Positions 27,277-35,117 of a DNA stretch of 64,000 nucleotides are shown here, piece by piece (the first letter of the stretch is position 1; each line of letters starts with the position of its first letter). The notes under the pieces are model-generated. The model had not been told where the DNA came from. It worked only from the letters and a program-made list of their open reading frames with translations, and made no database searches. The stretch is from positions 62,001 through 126,000 of the forward strand of contig JAOACE010000013.1 in the NCBI GenBank assembly GCA_026418015.1, given 5' to 3'. The DNA comes from Leptospiraceae bacterium. GTDB taxonomy: Bacteria > Spirochaetota > Leptospiria > Leptospirales > Leptonemataceae. Made by a program: the position numbers and the translations under genes.

Positions 27277-27326
27277 TTTTCTAGAATTTTTTGTTAGAAA
27301 TCTTTCAAAAAGAATATATAATAAGT
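27277..27326 (+). promoter_or_regulatory. conserved promoter-like block before a DUF1564-like gene, TATAAT 4 nt from the ATG
   Basis: Nearly the same block precedes the paralogous gene at 44590 (44539-44589). It contains TTGTTA, then 20 nt, then TATAAT at 27317-27322, then AAGT and the ATG at 27327. Within it AAAAAGAATATATAATA is shared exactly. No Shine-Dalgarno sequence is present. If this is the promoter, the transcript would start at or within the start codon. Confidence 0.5.
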
Positions 27327-27836
27327 ATGAAGACTCAACACTTTTTTACGAAAAAACTTTGCAAAACATCGATAAATATTACGTTGTTTCATTATGAATA
27401 TTTAACTTATCTAACAGAAACGCGATTTAATGGTGATTTATCGTTAACAATTGATTATTTATTAAAACGATATTTAGCCTATCTTTATAAGATTAGTCTC
27501 GCCCCCACGAAAAGAACCCTAACAGCAACCTATCAGCCAAGGACAAAAAACTATGTAATACGTAAGATAAGCATACAGCCAACATACTGGGGAAAGTTGT
27601 ATGAGCTCAGGTTTTTACTAGGGTATTCGATGAGTTTTATCATTCGTACGATGCTGGACTGGGAGATGCAAGAAGAACAAATACCTGTTCAACCTATATT
27701 TACAAGACCACAATTAACCCCAGAAGATGAGAATATCCATGCCTTTATCCGGATTGGGAATAATTATTCATGCCATAACAGAGTGAGTCATGCAAATTTA
27801 GAGGTTTATAGTGAATTTTTGTGTCCAACGGCATAA
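27327..27836 (+). CDS. DUF1564-like protein, copy 1
   Basis: 169 aa from the ATG at 27327; the frame is open upstream to a TTG at 27291, but the paralogue at 44590 and the shared promoter-like block support 27327. It aligns with that paralogue over almost its full length, with blocks such as LSLTIDYLLK, KRTLTATYQPRTK, IQPTYWGKL and MLDWEMQEE. The layout (basic middle, YQP block, then a W-x-x-L helix pair) recalls the multi-copy DUF1564 proteins of Leptospira, possibly DNA-binding. It has visibly more G and C at third positions than its neighbours. Function unknown. Confidence 0.6.
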   Translation: MKTQHFFTKKLCKTSINITLFHYEYLTYLTETRFNGDLSLTIDYLLKRYLAYLYKISLAPTKRTLTATYQPRTKNYVIRKISIQPTYWGKLYELRFLLGYSMSFIIRTMLDWEMQEEQIPVQPIFTRPQLTPEDENIHAFIRIGNNYSCHNRVSHANLEVYSEFLCPTA

Positions 27837-28038
27837 AATCAATGTGAGATTTATTTAATTATTATATATATTTTATAATTTTTTTTATATTCATTAAATT
27901 ATTCTTTTTTGTCTTACTAGAATATTGTTTTTTTAAGTCATAATTTTTTATCATGTTCTATCAAACCCGAATAAATCAAAAAAGCAAATTTCCTGATTTT
28001 TTTGTAGTTTTTTAAATCACTTAAAGAAAAATGACACA

Positions 28039-29307
28039 ATGACATCTCATGATTCTATGAATTCTCATCATACTGATGAATATACTCATCAAGATTTTTT
28101 TAGAATGCCATTAACGTTCGAAGAGATTAAAACCAAAACAGAAAAATATATTTTAAATACTTACAATCGTTTACCAGTAGCATTTTATTTTGGTCAAGGT
28201 CCATATTTATACGATACAGAACACAAAAGATATCTTGATTTTCTAAGTGGTATTTCTGTGACAAATTTAGGTCATGGAGAAGCTGATTTAATCGAAGCAA
28301 TTCGTGAGCAAGCTGAAAGAATTATTCATACATCAAATTTATTTTACAACGAAGAACAAGCAATGCTTGCAGAGGTTCTGATATCTTATAGTTTTCCAGG
28401 TAAAGTTTTTTTCTGCAATTCCGGCACAGAAGCAAACGAAGCAGCAATCAAATTTGCACGTCATTATGGGCAAAAAGAAAAAAATAGTGCAGAAATCATC
28501 GTATCCTTAGAAAGAAGTTTCCACGGAAGAACGTTTGGTTCTCTTTCGATTACAGGTAATGAAAAGGTTCGTAAAGGATTTGGAAGTCTACTATCAAACA
28601 TAGAAATCATTCCAGCAGATACAGATGCATTAATTCGTTTATTCGAATCCAAAGGTGATGAAATTTGTGCATTGATCCTAGAACCGATTCAAGGCGAAGG
28701 TGGTATTTATCCATTATCTAAAGAATTTTTAGTCACTGCAAGAGAACTTACAAAAGAATATAAATCCTTGTTAATATTCGACGAAATTCAATGCGGTATT
28801 GGTCGAACTGGTCATTTATTCGCCTATCAATATTATGATGTTGAACCAGATATTATCACATTAGCAAAAGGATTGGGGAATGGATTTCCTATTGGTGCAA
28901 TGATCGTAAAAGAAGATTTTACTTCTATTTTTGAACCAGGCATACACGGTTCTACTTTTGGTGGCAATCATTTAGCATGTAGAGTTGCTTACGAAACCAT
29001 CAAAGTTCTCATGACTCGCGATATTCTTGATAACATAGAAGGACTATCAGAATATTTTTTTCGAAGATTATACAGCCTAAAAAGTCAATTTTCATTTATT
29101 AAAGATGTTCGTGGAATTGGGCTGATGATTGGGATAGAATTGGATCGACCATGCAAAGAAATTGTTCTTAAATGTTTAGAAAATGGTTTGATCGTAAATT
29201 GCACAGCAGAAAAAGTAATCCGTCTCTTACCTCCATTAAACATAAACTTAGAAATAGCTAATGAAGGTCTAGATATTCTGCAAAAAACGTTTGAGTCGTT
29301 TCGATAA
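28039..29307 (+). CDS. argD: acetylornithine aminotransferase (class III PLP enzyme)
   Basis: 422 aa. PLP-dependent transaminase making N-acetylornithine in arginine synthesis; related enzymes act on succinyl-ornithine, ornithine or 4-aminobutyrate. Seen: FCNSGTEANEAAIKFAR for phosphate binding, SFHGRTFGSLSITGN, the Asp of IFDEIQCGIGRTG, and the Schiff-base Lys in TLAKGLGNGFPIGAM. FEPGIHGSTFGGNHLACR is typical of ArgD. The first about 25 residues, rich in His, are an extra tail; an internal start is possible. No other arg genes lie nearby, so the exact substrate is inferred. Confidence 0.85.
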   Translation: MTSHDSMNSHHTDEYTHQDFFRMPLTFEEIKTKTEKYILNTYNRLPVAFYFGQGPYLYDTEHKRYLDFLSGISVTNLGHGEADLIEAIREQAERIIHTSNLFYNEEQAMLAEVLISYSFPGKVFFCNSGTEANEAAIKFARHYGQKEKNSAEIIVSLERSFHGRTFGSLSITGNEKVRKGFGSLLSNIEIIPADTDALIRLFESKGDEICALILEPIQGEGGIYPLSKEFLVTARELTKEYKSLLIFDEIQCGIGRTGHLFAYQYYDVEPDIITLAKGLGNGFPIGAMIVKEDFTSIFEPGIHGSTFGGNHLACRVAYETIKVLMTRDILDNIEGLSEYFFRRLYSLKSQFSFIKDVRGIGLMIGIELDRPCKEIVLKCLENGLIVNCTAEKVIRLLPPLNINLEIANEGLDILQKTFESFR

Positions 29308-29349
29308 TTTTTTGACTCAAATATTAATAAATACCGATAATGAATAAAA

Positions 29350-29958
29350 ATGGCAATAGAAAATATTGATTTCGCTAAGAAAAGATTGGATTTGGAACCT
29401 ACTGAAAGCAAAAAAAAGGATCCAAAGCAACCTAAAAGTAAGATGAGTTGGTTTTTAATCGTATTTTTTTTAGGCTTTTCTGTTGGTTTTTTTGCTGGTT
29501 TTCAGTTTTTTAAACTTAAACATATCGAAGAAAATCTGATTAAAAATCCAGACCAACTCACAGAACCAGAAGAAAATTTAAACACATATAAAGAACCAGA
29601 AAAAAATAAGAATCAAGAAAATCATAGTGAAATTGCCTATGCCAATGTTTCTAAAGGAAAAATGATCGTATACATAGGAAAATATAATGCAAAACGTTCT
29701 TCGGAAATCATCAAGTACATTAAGTCAAAAGAACTTTCCAATCGATTTGAATTCTATTCTTGCGAAGGATTAGAAAACTTTCAAGCCTTCAAAAATTCTG
29801 GAGGAATCTACCGAATCCCTATTGAAGAAGGAAAATACCATAAAATCATTTTAGGGTGTTTTTTAGATAAAGAAAGTGCAATGGATGTTTTAAGAGAACT
29901 AAAAAAAATCAACGAAAATATGTTTAAAGAAACTACAGTATTAGAAATTGAACACTAA
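29350..29958 (+). CDS. single-pass membrane protein with a SPOR-like C-terminal domain
   Basis: 202 aa. A charged cytoplasmic N-terminus (Lys/Pro-rich) is followed by one membrane segment at about 33-53 (WFLIVFFLGFSVGFFAGF), a Glu/Asn-rich linker and a C-terminal domain of about 80 residues. The last part (MIVYIGKYNAKRSSEIIKYI and KYHKIILGCFLDKESAMDVL) shows the repeated beta-alpha pattern of SPOR domains, which bind denuded peptidoglycan at septa. The assignment is by pattern only. It lies 42 nt after argD and its end overlaps the convergent kinase gene by 18 nt. Confidence 0.6.
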   Translation: MAIENIDFAKKRLDLEPTESKKKDPKQPKSKMSWFLIVFFLGFSVGFFAGFQFFKLKHIEENLIKNPDQLTEPEENLNTYKEPEKNKNQENHSEIAYANVSKGKMIVYIGKYNAKRSSEIIKYIKSKELSNRFEFYSCEGLENFQAFKNSGGIYRIPIEEGKYHKIILGCFLDKESAMDVLRELKKINENMFKETTVLEIEH

Positions 29959-30566
29959 ATAGTTAGAATTTTTTATAATATCTTTTTTATTTTTATTATA
30001 TAATGGCAAAATAACACTATTCCAAAATTCTTCGAGTTCTACCATACTAAAACCCAAATTTTTGTCCTGGAATTCCTTTTCTCTTTCGAAACGTCTTTTT
30101 TTTGCTATGGGAATCGAGCACTCTACGTAGATCAAATAATCTAAAAAGGGCTGAATATAATCAATTGGTTTTTCGTAAGAGCCAAGTAACCATCCATCTA
30201 AAATTAAAACATCTACACAATAGGGGATGATTTCTACTAAACCTACCTCGTTGATGGCTTTATTAAATCGCGGAAAACACAAAAATTCGTTTTTTTTTTC
30301 ACATCGTTTAGAACTTCTAATAACCATTCAATATTATGACTTTCTGGTTGGGAACGCCATCTTAACGATAAAAAATTTCTATAGGTTTGATAAATCACAA
30401 AATCATCCAAAGAGATACTAATTACTTTTTTATTTTGCTGAATCAATCGTTCTTTTAGCCAATATGCCAATGTGGATTTTCCAGAACCAGAAATTCCTGT
30501 TATACCAACAATTCGATAATGGTTTTTGAGAATAAGATTGGTTAAAATACGAATATCTTTATCCAT
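29941..30566 (-). pseudogene. P-loop kinase (glycerate-kinase-like), interrupted by a poly-A frameshift
   Basis: Two overlapping frames on the minus strand together make one protein of about 208 aa. The first (from 30566) has the Walker A GITGISGSGKSTLAYWL and SLDDFVIYQ, then RWRSQPESHN; the second (to 29941) continues NEFLCFPRFNKAI and VDVLILDGWLLG. The order matches the YGR205W/glycerate 3-kinase type of P-loop kinases. The break is at a run of ten A on the coding strand (30290-30299); eight or eleven would restore the frame. It may be a dead gene, a slippage-controlled gene or a sequencing error. It lies 4 nt after cobA. Confidence 0.75.
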
Positions 30567-30570
30567 CGTT

Positions 30571-31341
30571 CTAAGAAAACGGATCTTTATCTATCAATTC
30601 TATTACATGACCAACAATGATTAGAGAAGGATATTCTGCTTTTTCTTCGATGGACTTTTGATAAATATTTTTTAGATTTCCGCGAATCACTTTTTGTTCT
30701 GGTAATGTTGCTTTACTAATAATTACTACGGGTGTATCTTCGCTTCTACCATGTTGAATCAACCGTTCTGCAATTCTTTCGAGATGATATAATCCCATGT
30801 AAAATACAAGAGTTAAAGTTGGATCTGCTAAATGATCCCAATTGTAATCGGGGAAACCAGTCTCATCCTCTGCATTAAAAGAACTATATCCCGTTAAAAA
30901 TATAACTGAACGCCCTAATTCTCTATGGGTTAAAGGAATTTGTAGCTCAGCAGAAGATGCGGAAGCAGTGGTTATACCCGGAACAACTTTTATGGGTATA
31001 CCATGTTTTTTTAAATAACTTAACTCTTCGCCTCCTCTTCCAAAGATAAAAGGATCGCCTCCTTTGAGTCGAACAATGATCTTTCCTTCGAGTGCATATT
31101 TCAAGAGCAAATCATTGATTTCTTCTTGCGAATGACTATGTTGTCCTTTTCTTTTTCCTACATAGATCTTTTCTTTATGAAAGATTTCTGGAAGTTGCAA
31201 TAAAGACTCGTGGATCAAACTATCGTATAAGATTAAATCTGCTTGTTTTAAAATTTTTAAGCCTTTTACCGTAATCAATTCTGGATCTCCTGGTCCAGCA
31301 CCGATCAAATAAACAATTCCTTTTTTTGATTGATCATCCAT
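30571..31341 (-). CDS. cobA: uroporphyrinogen-III C-methyltransferase
   Basis: 256 aa from the ATG at 31341, chosen because the conserved region starts right after it (GIVYLIGAGPGDPELIT). SAM-dependent enzyme making precorrin-2 on the way to siroheme and cobalamin. Family motifs: VGKRKGQHSHSQEEIN, VRLKGGDPFIFGRGGEE, VPGITTASASSAELQIPLTHR, and LVFYMGLYHLE. It has only the methyltransferase domain, not the fused CysG or HemD forms. It starts 24 nt from the divergent ankyrin gene and is followed by the kinase gene. Confidence 0.93.
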   Translation of the reverse strand: MDDQSKKGIVYLIGAGPGDPELITVKGLKILKQADLILYDSLIHESLLQLPEIFHKEKIYVGKRKGQHSHSQEEINDLLLKYALEGKIIVRLKGGDPFIFGRGGEELSYLKKHGIPIKVVPGITTASASSAELQIPLTHRELGRSVIFLTGYSSFNAEDETGFPDYNWDHLADPTLTLVFYMGLYHLERIAERLIQHGRSEDTPVVIISKATLPEQKVIRGNLKNIYQKSIEEKAEYPSLIIVGHVIELIDKDPFS

Positions 31342-31365
31342 TTTGTACCACAAAAATTTAATTTT

Positions 31366-31635
31366 ATGATGAATAAACAAAAAAATTCACTCCTCCATAT
31401 TTATACAAACCAAGGAAACATAAAAAAAGTAAAAGAATTACTCGAAAAAGGAGAAAATCCCAATACCATTGGTAAAGGAAATTATACACCATTAGAAATT
31501 GCATGCTATAAAGGTTTTACAGACATTGTTCAATTGCTCTTACATTACAATGCAACACTCCACAAAGAAAATGCTCTTAAATTAGCCAAAGAATATCAAT
31601 ACAAAGAAATTATCGATTTATTAGAAAATTCATAA
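31366..31635 (+). CDS. small ankyrin-repeat protein
   Basis: 89 aa from the ATG at 31366. Two ankyrin repeats and capping helices: SLLHIYTNQGNIKKVKELLE, then GENPNTIGKGNYTPLEIACYKGFTDIVQLLLH, then a third half-repeat (NALKLAKEYQYKEIIDLLE). No signal peptide, so cytoplasmic protein-protein binding is likely. It stands between divergent cobA and the convergent glycosyltransferase gene, whose stop is only 2 nt away. Partner unknown. Confidence 0.75.
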   Translation: MMNKQKNSLLHIYTNQGNIKKVKELLEKGENPNTIGKGNYTPLEIACYKGFTDIVQLLLHYNATLHKENALKLAKEYQYKEIIDLLENS

Positions 31636-31637
31636 AA

Positions 31638-33404
31638 CTACTCAATTTCGTATATTTTTAAGCAAATAAACTCGTCGATCTGATCTACCAAGATGGTTTT
31701 AAAATTTTTGTTTAAGTTTTTAAGATCAAAAAAAGGACTTTGATATAATTCATTTTTGCAATGATTCGTTATATAAATAAAATTCTGGATGTTTTGATTA
31801 GAATTGAAATATTTGGAATAATTTAAAACAAAACCATTTTTATAAGTTTTATATCGAATATGGACATCTATATCTGTTGGAATCAATAAATATGGATTGT
31901 CTAAGTTGATGTTAGCTTTTTTGTATTCATGAAATTCGTTAAATATGATCCCTTTTGTATTTTCTGGGATTAATTTTGGGATGATTCGCGCAGGTTCAAA
32001 AAGTGTTTGATCATAACCTGCAAAACAAATTTTTCTCGTAGATGGTGGGTTGATTTTTATATAATAAACATTCGACAAAAACAAAAGAGATAACAGAACA
32101 ACGACAACAACTTTTTGTTTTTCGCTCATGTATAAAAAAACTAAGGTATGAAACAAAATCAAACCAGGAATAACCTGAAAAATATATCGCGCTTGATGGT
32201 TCGTTGTTAAAAATTCCAATATAACAAAATGTATCCAGAGAAATAAGATCACATAAAGAATTGGATAATTTTTTAAAAGATCTTTTCTTGTGATGAATAA
32301 ATAAACAATCCATGCAAAAGATAGTATTACGAGTACAGAAAACCCATAGGAATTGATAAAATAATCATAAAATATACTAATAAAAAAGCTTCTTCCTCGA
32401 TCGATTATATCGGATTGTGCCCCCAACAAAGAATGAAACCGATCCGGATGAGAAAGAATCACAACACTAAAAGGAAAAATAAAATACAGATAATAAAATC
32501 GAAACGAATCACTAAACAACTTTATCTTTTGCTTATAAAGAAAAAGGTTTAATTCTACAAAAGAAATTAATATAGTAATATAAATAAAATTTTTTATAAA
32601 TTTTGTTTTTATTAAATCTAAACTAATTCTGGGAGATATAAAAATCAAAAAAATTCCTAAAACTGGTAAGAGTATAAAAACCATTCGATAATTTTTGTAA
32701 AAATCGATTAATTTATGGACTTCTCTAAGAAAGTTTTTAGGATCTTGCAATAGTTCAATGAAGAAAAAAGAAAAAGAGACAAGAACACCATAAGGATATT
32801 TCGTAAAATAAATTAAAAAACCTGTAATAAAAAACAAAATTTTTAATCGATTAGAATATAAATTATTTTTATAAATATAATAAATCAAAAATAAAAAAAA
32901 CGTATAAAAAAACATCCCTTGAATTTCTAACATAGAGTTAAAAAGATATTCTGGAATTTGATCTAATAAAAATAAAAAGGTAATAGAAAGATAGATCGAT
33001 AAAAATAAAAGGATTCGGTTTAAAATATGATTTTTGTATTCCTCATAAAAAAAATAAAGGGTACCGAAAAATATTGCAAGAATTTCTAGAAAAAAGAATA
33101 CAATACTCACTCTTGTATCTAAAATTGGATCAGGTTGTCCGTTTAGAAGTATTAAAATCGCACTAATGAGCGATCTTAAAGGAGGCCAGGTAGGGGAATC
33201 TAAAATCAATTTTACAGCAAAAAAAAATTCTCCTACGCGAAGATAACTTAAAAAATCTATGGATTGAATCATTCTTATGTTTGCATCCCAAAGAAGCATA
33301 TCTTTGTTGGGACAAAGAAGAAAATTTTGATTTAAACTATACACCCAAAAAGAAGTAAAAAAAAGCACTAATAGAAGTTGAATCACAAAAATAAAATATT
33401 TCAT
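31638..33404 (-). CDS. polytopic membrane glycosyltransferase-like protein (GT-C fold)
   Basis: 588 aa. About eleven or twelve membrane segments. An acidic loop follows TM1 (CPNKDMLLWDANIRM), as in GT-C enzymes of the ArnT/PMT/GT39 type, where an Asp is catalytic. LDSPTWPPLRSLISAIL fits the conserved region after it. A C-terminal soluble part of about 130 residues is probably periplasmic. Such enzymes move a sugar from a polyprenyl-phosphate donor to lipid or protein on the outer face of the inner membrane. The substrate is unknown; family assignment is moderate. Confidence 0.65.
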   Translation of the reverse strand: MKYFIFVIQLLLVLFFTSFWVYSLNQNFLLCPNKDMLLWDANIRMIQSIDFLSYLRVGEFFFAVKLILDSPTWPPLRSLISAILILLNGQPDPILDTRVSIVFFFLEILAIFFGTLYFFYEEYKNHILNRILLFLSIYLSITFLFLLDQIPEYLFNSMLEIQGMFFYTFFLFLIYYIYKNNLYSNRLKILFFITGFLIYFTKYPYGVLVSFSFFFIELLQDPKNFLREVHKLIDFYKNYRMVFILLPVLGIFLIFISPRISLDLIKTKFIKNFIYITILISFVELNLFLYKQKIKLFSDSFRFYYLYFIFPFSVVILSHPDRFHSLLGAQSDIIDRGRSFFISIFYDYFINSYGFSVLVILSFAWIVYLFITRKDLLKNYPILYVILFLWIHFVILEFLTTNHQARYIFQVIPGLILFHTLVFLYMSEKQKVVVVVLLSLLFLSNVYYIKINPPSTRKICFAGYDQTLFEPARIIPKLIPENTKGIIFNEFHEYKKANINLDNPYLLIPTDIDVHIRYKTYKNGFVLNYSKYFNSNQNIQNFIYITNHCKNELYQSPFFDLKNLNKNFKTILVDQIDEFICLKIYEIE

Positions 33405-33455
33405 TGATTGCGAAATTTTTTTGTTTTATTAAAAATCCAATAAATTTTTTTAATT

Positions 33456-34070
33456 CTAAGGAAGCTTCATTTTCGCTAAATAAAAATCAATCCCCGAAAA
33501 AAAATATTCTTCGTAAATAGGAGTAAACGCTTGCTTTAAAACGACATCTGTATTACGATTGATATGACAGCCATCACCAATCAATTTCCAACCGGGAGAA
33601 ATGATGTCTTGGAATGTTCCATAGAAATTTTTTTTCGAACGAATGTGCTCGATTAAATAAAAGATGCCTTGTTTTTCGAGAAGCTGTTTGATGTGAGAAA
33701 TCGTTAAACCTAAATCATTCACAGAACATAGAGTTAATGTAGAAACAATGGAATTAAATTTAGGTAGGTGGTTTATTAGAGATTGATTTTCGATAGAATC
33801 TACGATAAAATCTATTCGAGAAGATATTTCGGGAAATTTTTGTTTGATTTTTTCTACCATAAAAGGATTTTTTTCGATAATCGTTAAACGAAAATCCTTA
33901 TTAAAAAAAGGATAGTAAAAAAGATTGGCTCCCGTTCCTGCTCCAATTTCTAATACGGGTGACGTAATATCTTGTAGAAGAAACTTGCGCCTTTCACTTA
34001 AAATGTTTTGTTCAAATGATCCCATAACGGGATCATAAAAATGAGAAAATATCCTTGAATAAAACTTCAT
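33456..34070 (-). CDS. class I SAM-dependent methyltransferase
   Basis: 204 aa. SAM-binding motif I VLEIGAGTGANLFYYP, then LTIIEKNPFMVEKI and DFIVDSIENQSL. VSTLTLCSVNDLGLTISHIKQLLEKQG is motif post-II and is typical of the UbiE/Methyltransf_11 group. HIRSKKNFYGTFQDIISPGWKLIGDGCHINRNT matches small-molecule methyltransferases of the thiol or METTL7 type. It begins 1 nt after fabG ends and is probably translated with it. Substrate unknown. Confidence 0.8.
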   Translation of the reverse strand: MKFYSRIFSHFYDPVMGSFEQNILSERRKFLLQDITSPVLEIGAGTGANLFYYPFFNKDFRLTIIEKNPFMVEKIKQKFPEISSRIDFIVDSIENQSLINHLPKFNSIVSTLTLCSVNDLGLTISHIKQLLEKQGIFYLIEHIRSKKNFYGTFQDIISPGWKLIGDGCHINRNTDVVLKQAFTPIYEEYFFSGIDFYLAKMKLP

Positions 34071-34071
34071 G

Positions 34072-34833
34072 CTACAATCCTATTATGGTTCCACCATCAA
34101 TTCGAATGATATTTCCCGTAATAAAAGATGCATCGTTGGAACATAAAAATCGAACTACGCGAGAAATATCTTTTACTTGACCTGGTCTTCCTAATGGAAC
34201 AGATTTTCTTAGTTCTTCTTTTACAGGTTCTGGTAATGCTTCTGTTAAATCTGTTTGAACATATCCAGGACAGATTGCATTACATAATATTCCTTTTTTC
34301 GCGTATTCGCGTGCTACAACTTTCGTAAAACCAATCAAACCAGCTTTACTTGCAGCATAGTTTGCTTGACCTACTTGACCAATTAAACCAGAGACAGAAC
34401 TAACGTTGATAATCCTTCCTCCATCCTTCGCTTTAAGAAGCATGGGCAAAAATTCTCTTGTGACTAAAAAAGGTCCTTTTAGGTTTACGTTAATTACTAA
34501 ATCCCATTCTTCTTCTTTCATACGAAGTAGTAAGTTATCGCGAAGAATTCCTGCATTGTTTACAAGAAAATCCAATCCACCAAATTCTGCTTTTACCTTT
34601 TCTGCTGCTTGTTTTACTTGATCACTTTTTGTAACATCACAAGCAACAGCGATACATTTAACATTGTATTTTTCGGATATCTCTTTTGCTGTTTTTTCGC
34701 AGTCTTCGATTCGCATATCAAGTATCACCTGATTTGCGCCCCACTCTGCTAAATCCTCTGCAATGGAACGTCCAATTCCCCTTGCTGAACCCGTAACTAA
34801 TGCTACTTTACCTTCAAACGGTCTTGTTGTCAT
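34072..34833 (-). CDS. fabG: 3-oxoacyl-ACP reductase-like short-chain dehydrogenase
   Basis: 253 aa. NADP(H)-dependent SDR reducing 3-ketoacyl thioesters in fatty-acid synthesis or related pathways. Rossmann motif TGSARGIGR, NNAGI, catalytic Ser-Tyr-Lys in NVSSVSGLIGQVGQANYAASKAG, and C-terminal VRFLCSNDASFITGNIIRIDGG. The sequence is close to FabG; other fab genes are absent nearby, so it could be a paralogue with another substrate such as acetoacetyl-CoA. Probably transcribed with the methyltransferase gene. Confidence 0.85.
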   Translation of the reverse strand: MTTRPFEGKVALVTGSARGIGRSIAEDLAEWGANQVILDMRIEDCEKTAKEISEKYNVKCIAVACDVTKSDQVKQAAEKVKAEFGGLDFLVNNAGILRDNLLLRMKEEEWDLVINVNLKGPFLVTREFLPMLLKAKDGGRIINVSSVSGLIGQVGQANYAASKAGLIGFTKVVAREYAKKGILCNAICPGYVQTDLTEALPEPVKEELRKSVPLGRPGQVKDISRVVRFLCSNDASFITGNIIRIDGGTIIGL

Positions 34834-34934
34834 ATTCCCTTTTTTTAGAATTTGACATATAAATCAAGATATTTCTATGAATTAAAATATAATTTTTTGT
34901 TTGATTCAGCTTGATAATACATTTTAAATGTTTT

Positions 34935-35075
34935 TTAGCTTTTTGCTTCTAAAAAAATATTGATTCCTTTTTTATTAATTTTAATGTTCAAATCTTGGAT
35001 TTTTATTTTTTCCAGTTTGAAATTAAATGTGCAAAATTCAAAACAAATAAAATCACTTAATATTTTTGTAAACAT
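34935..35075 (-). CDS. possible 46-residue small protein
   Basis: An ATG at 35075 opens 46 codons ending at 34935. The product is basic, with a plausible amphipathic pattern in the middle (KLEKIKIQDLNIKINKK), unlike the low-complexity products usual from AT-rich spacers. It lies between fabG and the divergent delta-60 lipoprotein gene. No ribosome-binding site is seen, and I recognise no family. It may be the tail of a decayed gene or chance. Confidence 0.3.
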   Translation of the reverse strand: MFTKILSDFICFEFCTFNFKLEKIKIQDLNIKINKKGINIFLEAKS

Positions 35076-35117
35076 TTTTTTTTATTTACATTTTGATTGA
35101 TTGTTATTTTTGAGTAT

